Assembly (NCBI GenBank): GCA_963784575.1
Contig: CAWARU010000002.1
Coordinates: 310,001-374,000, forward strand
Origin: CAWARU01 sp963784575
Lineage (GTDB): Bacteria > Pseudomonadota > Gammaproteobacteria > UBA6186 > Azoamicaceae
Direction of reading: 5' to 3'
DNA: 64,000 bases
Under the pieces are notes generated by a model. The model did no database searches, was not told the origin of the DNA, and saw only the letters and a list, made by a program, of their open reading frames with translations. This document shows positions 46,411 through 53,166 of the stretch, piece by piece; the first letter of the stretch is position 1, and every line of letters starts with the position of its first letter. A program made the position numbers and the translations under genes.

Positions 46411-46536
46411 CTCTAGGTTAGGCTAAGAATGTACTCAATTTGCCATTCTTTTCCCGATTCATCAGTTTTTTCAATGCTCTGACTTCTATTTGTCGGATGC
46501 GTTCGCGGGTCAGATTCAATTGGCTGCCAATCTCAT
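46395..46536. repeat. Left copy of 142-bp direct repeat flanking the IS
   Basis: This is identical to 48518-48659; a further CC matches on both sides, so the repeat is 142-144 bp depending on where the IS is taken to begin. It is read as a target-site duplication made when the IS inserted. Confidence 0.92.
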
Positions 46537-46538
46537 CC
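46418..46538 (-). pseudogene. Duplicated 3' end of the sigma-factor gene
   Basis: The 121 bp copy the last 40 codons of the gene at 48541-49941, including the region 4.2 helix (LTRERIRQIEVRALKK) and the stop. The fragment has no start and is cut by the IS; it arose with the target-site duplication. Confidence 0.9.
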
Positions 46539-46660
46539 CGACTTCATCGTAATCTAAACTAAATTCCCAAAAGTTTTTTTATTAAATCCTTGTAGCACGG
46601 GATCTTTTTTATTTCATGATCAAAAATTTTCTACTGTAGTGCCTAGTAAACAAAAAAATG

Positions 46661-46689
46661 TTGACACTTTGAAAAAAATTTTTTAAAAT
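46661..46689 (+). promoter_or_regulatory. Transposase promoter
   Basis: TTGACA (46661-46666), 17-bp spacer, TAAAAT (46684-46689): a near-consensus sigma-70 promoter 34 bp upstream of the transposase start. Confidence 0.65.
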
Positions 46690-46722
46690 TTCACTTAGTT
46701 TTTCAAAATAGAGGCGTCTACT

Positions 46723-48420
46723 TTGTTTGTTCGCGTTAAATCAACACCAAATAGTCCGCGAAAATCGGTGCAAATCGTCGAGTCGTATCGAGAAGACACT
46801 ACTGTTAAACAAAAAATTATGCGCCATGTCGGTATTGCAATGAATGAAAAAGAAGAACAAAAACTTCGTGACTTGGCCCAAGATATTATTGCCTCAATGC
46901 TTACAGTTAATGAAAAAAACTCTGAGCAACTTAGCCTCTTTGAAACCGCTGAAGGCGATTTATCAGCCTTATTAAAAGTAAATAAGAATAAAAAACCTGG
47001 CCGTCCCGCAAAAAAGGAAATTAAGGATATTCTTCCTCCTGAGCAGGTCACTTTAGATATGATCGTTGAACATGAACGCATCATTGAGGGCGTTCACGAG
47101 GTTGGTGGTTATGTTTACGACGAGTTAGGATACCATAAAATTTTCAAAAGCAAACGGGATAATGATTTGTTAAAGGATATGGTGTTAACCCGATTAGTTT
47201 TTCCTGCGAGCAAACGAAAAACTCAACGTATATTAGAAGATAATTTCGGAAAAAGTCATGATTTAGATGCTCTCTACTCAACGATGGATAAAGTGTTTAA
47301 TCAAATCGATCAAATAAAAAAACTAACGTTCGCTCGAACGCAATCCTTATTTCCTGAAAGTGTAGATTTAGTATTATTTGATGTGACTACGCTTTACTTC
47401 GAATCTATTGAAACAGATGAGCTTAGAAGGTTTGGTTACAGTAAAGATTGTCGGTTTAACACAACGCAAGTGGTGCTAGCTTTGGCAACTAATGGTGATG
47501 GTTTGCCCATTAGCTATGAATTATTTGAAGGTAATAAGGCTGAAGTAGGGACTTTAATTGCAGCGATTGAGCATTGGCATACTCTATTTAATATTAAATC
47601 AGTTTGTTTTGTCGGTGACCGTGCTATGTTCTCTAAAAAAAATATGGCTCTAATGGAAGAAAAAGGGTATCAATATATTGTTGCAGCAAAATTACGCACT
47701 TTGCCTGATAATATTAAAAGCGAAATACTTAGTGAGTCTCGTTATTATCCTACTGTTTTAAACGATGAATTTGCGTGGATTGGTGAATTTAATCACGAGA
47801 ATCGTCGCTTAGTAGTCAGCTATAAAAAGAAGCGAGCATTAAAAGATGTGGCTGATAGAACTCGAGTTTTAGAAAAAATTGAAAAAGTAATTGGTAAAAA
47901 GGGCCAAACACAAAAATTAATAACTAATCAAGGCGTCAAAAAATTTACAAAAACAGATCCCCAAGCATGCACTCAATTAGATGAGGATAAGATTGCGCAT
48001 GATGCGATGTGGGATGGACTACACGGAATTATTACTAATATCGAAGATGAAAAGGCTGAGACATTGCTCGCCCAATATTCTCGGCTCTGGGTGATTGAAG
48101 AATCCTTCCGGATCAATAAGCATACGCTCGCTATGCGTCCGATTTATCATTGGAATCCAAACCGAATTCATGCACATATTGCTATTTGTTATATGACATT
48201 TTCGGTATTACGACATTTACAGTATCGATTAAATTTGACACAAAAAATTAGTATAGAGACAGTGATTGATGAGTTAAGAGGAATTCAATCCTCTATTTAC
48301 GTTCATAAGCAAACCAAGGATCTATATCGCGTTCCTGGTCGCATCACTAATACCGCACGAAAAATCTACAAGGCCTTCAATTTAACCCGCTCACCAGACG
48401 CAACAGTCTATTTAAGATAA
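46723..48420 (+). CDS. IS1634-family DDE transposase
   Basis: A full-length 565-aa transposase. The start is TTG at 46723 with GAGG at 46711-46714. The DDE catalytic residues are Asp220 (LVLFDVTTLYF), Asp299 (CFVGDRAMF) and Glu near 459 in 'SRLWVIEESFRINKH', which has the spacing of the IS4-type Y-(2)-R-(3)-E-(6)-K motif, with Leu in place of Arg. The N-terminal 100 residues (basic, 'GRPAKK') probably bind DNA. The frame is intact, so the element may still be mobile. Confidence 0.93.
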   Translation: MFVRVKSTPNSPRKSVQIVESYREDTTVKQKIMRHVGIAMNEKEEQKLRDLAQDIIASMLTVNEKNSEQLSLFETAEGDLSALLKVNKNKKPGRPAKKEIKDILPPEQVTLDMIVEHERIIEGVHEVGGYVYDELGYHKIFKSKRDNDLLKDMVLTRLVFPASKRKTQRILEDNFGKSHDLDALYSTMDKVFNQIDQIKKLTFARTQSLFPESVDLVLFDVTTLYFESIETDELRRFGYSKDCRFNTTQVVLALATNGDGLPISYELFEGNKAEVGTLIAAIEHWHTLFNIKSVCFVGDRAMFSKKNMALMEEKGYQYIVAAKLRTLPDNIKSEILSESRYYPTVLNDEFAWIGEFNHENRRLVVSYKKKRALKDVADRTRVLEKIEKVIGKKGQTQKLITNQGVKKFTKTDPQACTQLDEDKIAHDAMWDGLHGIITNIEDEKAETLLAQYSRLWVIEESFRINKHTLAMRPIYHWNPNRIHAHIAICYMTFSVLRHLQYRLNLTQKISIETVIDELRGIQSSIYVHKQTKDLYRVPGRITNTARKIYKAFNLTRSPDATVYLR

Positions 48421-48459
48421 CTTTCCAACATCAAATAATGTAGTGCCTAAATTGGCTAT

Positions 48460-48483
48460 AGCCCCCGTGGTACGGGGCTTTTG
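48460..48483 (+). terminator. Transposase terminator
   Basis: A 6-bp stem AGCCCC (48460-48465) with GGGGCT (48474-48479) is followed by TTTT. It lies 40 bp after the transposase stop and inside the right end of the IS. Confidence 0.7.
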
Positions 48484-48517
48484 CTATTTTAGAAGACTCA
48501 AAAATAGTGAAGTCGGG

Positions 48518-48659
48518 AGCTGGCAGCCCCCTTCTCTAGGTTAGGCTAAGAATGTACTCAATTTGCCATTCTTTTCCCGATTCATCAGTTTTTTCAATGC
48601 TCTGACTTCTATTTGTCGGATGCGTTCGCGGGTCAGATTCAATTGGCTGCCAATCTCAT
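48518..48659. repeat. Right copy of 142-bp direct repeat
   Basis: This copy contains the end of the intact sigma gene and only the half of its old terminator nearest the gene. The IS end (GGG of the inverted repeat) reconstitutes a new stem on the minus strand: GGGGGCT pairs with AGCTCCC, with one G-U pair, across a 3-nt loop. The T run that followed the original is missing. Confidence 0.9.
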
Positions 48660-49941
48660 CCAAGGTGTATTCATTATTCATATCTATCCCAAACCGCATA
48701 CGAAGTACTGTAGCTTCTCTTGGGTTCAAACTCGATAACACTCTGGTAATATTTTCTTTGAGCATAGCACTGCTTGCAGCTTCAAACGGGCTCACTGCTT
48801 CCTTGTCTTCAATAATGTCCTCAAGTTCTGAATCGCCTTCATCATTGATTGCAGCTTGGAGCGATAAGGGTTCTTTAGACACCCTTGCTGCAGCCTGGAT
48901 TTTATCAGCAGGCATATCGAGATTTGCAGCAAGCTCCGCAGTGCATGCCTCGCGGCCAGTCGATTGTAACAATTCGCGTTTAACACGATTTATTTTTGAT
49001 ATGGTTTCCATCATGTGCGAGGGTAATCGGATGGTCTGACCTTGTTCACCCAAAGCACGGATAATGGATTGGCGAATCCACCAAGTAGCATAGGTTGAAA
49101 ACTTATAGCCTCTGTGATATTCAAATTTGTCAACTGCTTTCAGCAATCCCAGATTTCCTTCTTGGATCAGATCTGAAAATTGTAAGCCTCTATTGACATA
49201 TTTTTTTGCAATGGATATCACGAGACGGAGATTCGCTTCCACCATTCGTTTTTTGGCTGCACTGATTTGTCGCTCACTGCTTGATATCAAATGATGGAGT
49301 GCCGCTACTTCCTCTTTGGGCAGGGATGTATTGTCTTTTGTTTGCAATTTACTTTGTGCATAGGCTATTTTCTGCAGGGCATCTTCAATGTGTTTGCCAA
49401 TTTCATTTTCATCATCCTTAGAAAGCAACTCCCCTCCCTCCATATCACGAAGATAGAATCGAAAGGGGTCATCTATTTCGAATCTGTCATTTCTGTCATT
49501 TTTGAATTGCATTTCAGACTTATAGTGTTCTTTATCTTTCGCATTATCATCACTGTGTTCTTCGCTTTTATATTCTTCCAATGCAGTGTATTCACTGTCA
49601 TCACTTTGTTGACTATTATATTCTGAGGTGAAGCCAGATAATGGATCTGATGCGTTTATTGATGCAGATGCTTTCATATCATCCTGCAAGTTATTCGTTT
49701 CATTTGATTCGGATGATTCAGAAGATTCAGAAGATTCAGAAAAATGATCTTCTATATTATTGATGTCTAAATCGACGCAATTAATGAGTTCAGATTTTGA
49801 GATATGATCGCTCTCAGCTCTGAAGCTTGCGGCATTGTGATTGATATAGAACAGTGGTTTGAATAAAGAGGCAGACAATACCTCAATGGAATTTAATTCT
49901 CTGCAAACCATAGATACTTTGTTTAAGATATTCGCTTTCAT
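48541..49941 (-). CDS. RpoD-family sigma-70 factor, 466 aa
   Basis: A sigma factor that directs RNA polymerase to promoters. ATG at 49941 has a strong AGGAGG site. Residues 157-188 are region 1.2 ('DPFRFYLRDMEGGELLS'), 229-300 region 2 ('ANLRLVISIAKKY', 'FSTYATWWIRQSI'), followed by regions 3 and 4 with the helix-turn-helix 'LTRERIRQIEVRALKKL'. The about 245-residue non-conserved segment of gammaproteobacterial RpoD is reduced to about 40 residues, and region 1.1 is replaced by a 150-residue acidic, Ser-rich stretch (SESSESSESSESNETN). The segment 'ALGEQGQTIRLPSHMMETI' differs from the usual RpoD 'ADQARTIRIP.HM'. This could be a second RpoD-type factor or a diverged housekeeping RpoD. Its transcript leader may contain a terminator-like hairpin. 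Confidence 0.9.
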   Translation of the reverse strand: MKANILNKVSMVCRELNSIEVLSASLFKPLFYINHNAASFRAESDHISKSELINCVDLDINNIEDHFSESSESSESSESNETNNLQDDMKASASINASDPLSGFTSEYNSQQSDDSEYTALEEYKSEEHSDDNAKDKEHYKSEMQFKNDRNDRFEIDDPFRFYLRDMEGGELLSKDDENEIGKHIEDALQKIAYAQSKLQTKDNTSLPKEEVAALHHLISSSERQISAAKKRMVEANLRLVISIAKKYVNRGLQFSDLIQEGNLGLLKAVDKFEYHRGYKFSTYATWWIRQSIIRALGEQGQTIRLPSHMMETISKINRVKRELLQSTGREACTAELAANLDMPADKIQAAARVSKEPLSLQAAINDEGDSELEDIIEDKEAVSPFEAASSAMLKENITRVLSSLNPREATVLRMRFGIDMNNEYTLDEIGSQLNLTRERIRQIEVRALKKLMNREKNGKLSTFLA

Positions 49942-49987
49942 AGTGTTGCCTCCTATCCTGTCCTGATTAAGATCTGTGACATTAAAA

Positions 49988-50032
49988 AGGTCATCCTTTA
50001 ATGAGTATCCCTAGTAACCAGAAGGATGACCT
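49988..50032 (-). terminator. Perfect 11-bp hairpin with T tract upstream of the sigma gene
   Basis: AGGTCATCCTT (49988-49998) and AAGGATGACCT (50022-50032) are exact inverted repeats with a 23-nt loop. Reading on the minus strand, five T follow the stem, so it is a rho-independent terminator. It could end the NRPS-PKS-PPTase operon, or act as an attenuator in the sigma-gene leader if the promoter at 50106-50135 is used. Confidence 0.65.
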
Positions 50033-50105
50033 AACGACAAACAACATATAACTGCATTATCAAAAACGCTACTGCACGGCTGCGCAATTAATTCGATAAT
50101 AATTT

Positions 50106-50135
50106 ATTATTAATTCATTCTCATATTAATTTCAA
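50106..50135 (-). promoter_or_regulatory. Candidate promoter of the sigma-factor gene
   Basis: On the minus strand TTGAAA (50135-50130) is followed after 18 bp by AATAAT (50111-50106), the same -10 form and spacing as the candidate ankyrin-operon promoter. It would give a leader of about 155 nt that includes the hairpin at 49988-50032. The remaining 50136-50315 is very AT-rich with homopolymer A and T runs and no other feature I can name. Confidence 0.35.
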
Positions 50136-50315
50136 GTTGTTTTTGTTAAAATTTTGCATGAATATCCGAGCTAATATAATAAGAATATGATTTTAAATAA
50201 AATTTTTGATAAAGAGGAAATAAAAATTTTTTTCTAAAAATTTCAAAAAAAGTGGAAAATTATATTTTTAAAACCATTTTATTAATAAATTATTACACAG
50301 TTTGTTTATAGGCCA

Positions 50316-51065
50316 TCATGTAAAATTAAAATCCCAGAGGTTAATATTTTGTATATTCTCTGCAACTGCAAGGGAACTGAGATAATTAGGCCCCGGTATT
50401 ATTTCAATGAGTCGCCATTGAGTATCTTTATTACCTTTATTATGAGAACCTTCGATAGCAACTATTTGATTAGTTTCTTCAGGTAACAGTGTAACTTCAA
50501 CCTGTTTCAAGGGAAAGGAAAATCCTTTTCCAATGGCTTTTATGAAGGCTTCTTTTCGAGTCCAAGCTCGGTAAAAGGCGAAAACACGTTCCTCTTCTCT
50601 GAGTGCTTGTAACTTATTATATTCATTATCGTTGAGAATAAGTCTTGCGACTCCTAATAAATCAATCTCAGGCTTCATCTCTTCTACATCGATACCGATA
50701 TCAGCATTTTTGGTAATAGCAATTAAGATACAATTATTGGCATGAGATAGGTTAAATTTTAACGGTGCATCAATAATATCAATAAAAGGTTTACCGAATT
50801 CAGTGTAATTGAATGGTATCTTTTCGGGACTGGTATCAAGATAATAGGAGATAAGCTGCCTTAAAGCAGCCCTCGCTGCTAAAAATCTAGACTTATCGAC
50901 TGCAAAATGGTATTTATCCATGCGAGATTTTTCGTCATCGGATAAATGCTGCAAAAGAATGTTAGAAAGACCGTCCTGTATGGGTAGTTGAATCCGCCAC
51001 ACATGGATATTGGAATCTGATAATTCTGGATTTTTGGGTCCAAATTCCCATTTAAATTTTTGCAA
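50316..51065 (-). CDS. Sfp-type 4'-phosphopantetheinyl transferase
   Basis: The enzyme transfers phosphopantetheine from CoA to carrier-protein serines. Of its 249 residues, the hallmark motifs are 'FNLSHANNCILIAI' (105-117), GIDVE (Asp126, Glu128) and WTRKEAFIKAIGKG (168-181, Glu172, Lys176). Length and motifs fit the Sfp/Gsp group that activates NRPS and PKS carriers. The start is TTG at 51065; no upstream ATG fits. It is the last gene of the NRPS-PKS locus, 45 bp after the receiver gene. Its likely targets are the PCP and ACP of the two synthases here, and possibly the ACP of the FAAL fusion at 37376. Confidence 0.92.
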   Translation of the reverse strand: MQKFKWEFGPKNPELSDSNIHVWRIQLPIQDGLSNILLQHLSDDEKSRMDKYHFAVDKSRFLAARAALRQLISYYLDTSPEKIPFNYTEFGKPFIDIIDAPLKFNLSHANNCILIAITKNADIGIDVEEMKPEIDLLGVARLILNDNEYNKLQALREEERVFAFYRAWTRKEAFIKAIGKGFSFPLKQVEVTLLPEETNQIVAIEGSHNKGNKDTQWRLIEIIPGPNYLSSLAVAENIQNINLWDFNFT

Positions 51066-51110
51066 GCTTTCTCGCTTAATTGTTCAAAGGCAATGCCAAG
51101 AGTCTGCCCG

Positions 51111-51506
51111 TTAAACAGTCGAACATTTAAATTTTTTTAGGATATCCTTGCAATTTGCAAGTGTCAAAGGTTTGATTAAATATTCATTCATTCCGGATTG
51201 CAAGGCCTTTTCCCTGGATTCAGCATTGGTGTGCACGCTTAATCCTATAATCGGAACTGGAGGCAATGAAAATTTCTTTTCAATTTGTCGCATTTCCCCT
51301 GCAATATAAAAGCCATCTTTTCCAGGCAATCCCAAATCCATAAATACCAGATCATAGTGATTCTCACCAAAAAATTTAAGCGCAGTTTGTCCATTTTCGA
51401 TGATATCTACTTCGCACTCCAAGGACTGTAATAGAATTCGTGCAATTTTTTGTGCAATTCGATTATCTTCAACGATGAGAACTCTGGTTCTTTCATTATT
51501 ATCCAT
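51111..51506 (-). CDS. Stand-alone response-regulator receiver
   Basis: A 131-aa single receiver domain with phosphoacceptor Asp57 (VFMDLGLPG), the acidic pocket VED (Glu13, Asp14), Ser at the usual Thr/Ser position (IIGLSVH) and Lys in YLIKPL. There is no output domain, so it probably relays phosphate or binds a partner. It overlaps the kinase gene by 8 bp, so the pair is translationally coupled. The kinase has no receiver of its own, so this is its likely partner. Confidence 0.9.
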   Translation of the reverse strand: MDNNERTRVLIVEDNRIAQKIARILLQSLECEVDIIENGQTALKFFGENHYDLVFMDLGLPGKDGFYIAGEMRQIEKKFSLPPVPIIGLSVHTNAESREKALQSGMNEYLIKPLTLANCKDILKKFKCSTV

Positions 51507-53166
51507 GTGGGAATTCCTTTTCAGCTATTTCACTTTCACTTCCAATCTCTAATGATGCTAATTTAAAGGGTAATGTGCAAATAAATTGAGTCCCTTTGCC
51601 GAAAGTGCTTTTAATATCTATTTCACCCCCCATCTCCTCGATAAATTGCTTAACAACTCGCAGCCCAAGACCCTGACCTTTATAGAGGCCTTGATTAGAA
51701 GGCATTAATCTGCCAAATTTCTCGTAGAGCGTTTTGAGCTTTTCCTTTTCAATACCGATACCAGAATCTTCGACAATAAATTGCAAAGTAATTGTATTCT
51801 CATTCTCTGTGAAATTTTTGATCAAGAATTTTACATAACCTTGAGGGGTAAACTTTATTGCATTACTTAATAAATTTATCAAGATTCTTTTTAAACGATA
51901 TTCATCTCCCGTAAGACTGTTAGGAATTTGACTGTCAATTTCTACCAGAAATTCTAACCCCTTCATGGTAGCCGCTGGTATTTCGATTAATTCAACACTC
52001 TTTATGAGATCTCGGATGATAAACTTCTGATCAATTACTGGCAGTGCACCTGCTTCAATTCTTGAGAAATCTAAAATGCCGCAACTATAATCTAGAAGTT
52101 CTTGGGCACAAAAATAAATATCCAGAATCATTTGTTTTTTAGTCGGATCGGTTTCGAGGCCCTCTAGAATATTAGTCATACCAAGAATTCCAGCAAAAGG
52201 CGTTCGGATATCATGTTCCATGTTGTGAATAAATTCGCTTTTGAGTTGATTTGCAGTTTCTGCTATTTCCTTTGCCTTGAGAATTTCTTTTTCCCACTTC
52301 CTGCGTTCTGTAATATCGAGCGCAATACCTACGAGACCTATGACTTTGCCATTCTGATCAAAAATAGGCATTTTATTGCCTAAAAATTCTTTAGTATCGC
52401 CATCCACTACAAAATCTTCCGCGATGTTTAACTGAGGTATACCAGTTCTAATAATTTTTTCATCCACTTCACGATAACTATCAGCAATTTCCTTGGGAAC
52501 CCCAATATCATAGTCTGTTTTTCCAATGACATCTTTTCTAGAAGGAAGCCGCAATAGTTTAGCGGTCAGGTCATTGCATCCTAAATAAACAAAGTTCACA
52601 TCCTTCCAGTAAACAAAACAAGGCATACAAGCAATAATATTTTCCAAATATAAATAAATACTTGAGAAATAATCATTCACCGTTCTGTCGGTTCCCATAT
52701 CTTGACCGGTGATGTTTTTACTGGTCTCTGCCAGTTTTTGAATCTGATTCATATAAGATTTCTGATGAGTAATATCAACCCCAATCAGGATAATGCCTAT
52801 TGGGGTTTCTTTGTCATCACAATTCAAAATAATGTTCCATTGTAGGGTATGCTGTTTGTCGGCAATGGAGATGGTGTTTTCAACACTCAATCTATCGCTA
52901 TTTTTTAATAAATTTTGCACAGCCAGAGGGCACAAGGGCGAAGATATTTGATGCTGATCGCACCACTTGGCATATTTTTTATTGATAATTTTTTCTCGTT
53001 CCCATTGATAGACAGCTTGCGTTACCTCATTAAAATCGATGACCGTGAGATCAAGAGATAAAAAAATCACGGCCGTTTTCGAGATCGTTGCAAATTGGAG
53101 AAATTGCGGTATCTGATCTGCTTTTATATTTAGATTATGGTTATACTTTTTCACTGGTATACTCAC
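51499..53166 (-). CDS. PAS-domain sensor histidine kinase
   Basis: Residues about 25-140 and 165-290 are two PAS domains; the second includes 'YWKDVNFVYLGCND' and ends in 'GIALDITERRKWEKE'. A coiled linker leads to the HisKA domain with phosphoacceptor His near 318 (EHDIRTPFAGILG) and a HATPase_c domain: N box 'LINLLSNAIKFTP', G1 'VEDSGIGI', G2 'GQGLGLRVVKQF'. There is no membrane segment, so it is a cytosolic sensor. It lacks a C-terminal receiver. The gene overlaps the end of the PKS gene by 26 bp and the receiver gene by 8 bp, tying the signalling pair to the biosynthetic genes. Confidence 0.92.
   Translation of the reverse strand: MSIPVKKYNHNLNIKADQIPQFLQFATISKTAVIFLSLDLTVIDFNEVTQAVYQWEREKIINKKYAKWCDQHQISSPLCPLAVQNLLKNSDRLSVENTISIADKQHTLQWNIILNCDDKETPIGIILIGVDITHQKSYMNQIQKLAETSKNITGQDMGTDRTVNDYFSSIYLYLENIIACMPCFVYWKDVNFVYLGCNDLTAKLLRLPSRKDVIGKTDYDIGVPKEIADSYREVDEKIIRTGIPQLNIAEDFVVDGDTKEFLGNKMPIFDQNGKVIGLVGIALDITERRKWEKEILKAKEIAETANQLKSEFIHNMEHDIRTPFAGILGMTNILEGLETDPTKKQMILDIYFCAQELLDYSCGILDFSRIEAGALPVIDQKFIIRDLIKSVELIEIPAATMKGLEFLVEIDSQIPNSLTGDEYRLKRILINLLSNAIKFTPQGYVKFLIKNFTENENTITLQFIVEDSGIGIEKEKLKTLYEKFGRLMPSNQGLYKGQGLGLRVVKQFIEEMGGEIDIKSTFGKGTQFICTLPFKLASLEIGSESEIAEKEFPHG

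Larger units (their letters stand above)
46537..48517 (+). mobile_element. IS1634-type insertion sequence (IS4 superfamily)
   Basis: The 1981-bp element begins and ends with a 10-bp perfect inverted repeat (CCCGACTTCA at 46537-46546, TGAAGTCGGG at 48508-48517). It contains one transposase gene with its own promoter and terminator and is flanked by a 142-bp direct repeat. Very long and variable target duplications are a known hallmark of IS1634. The flanking copies are identical, so the insertion appears recent. It landed between the OMP gene and the sigma-factor gene, inside the sigma 3' end, without destroying it because the target was duplicated. Confidence 0.9.

Noticed and set aside
49291..49626. 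Phe/Ile-rich plus-strand frame that resembles a membrane protein
   Set aside because: It is antisense to the acidic, Ser/Glu-rich part of the sigma factor, whose complement gives hydrophobic codons.
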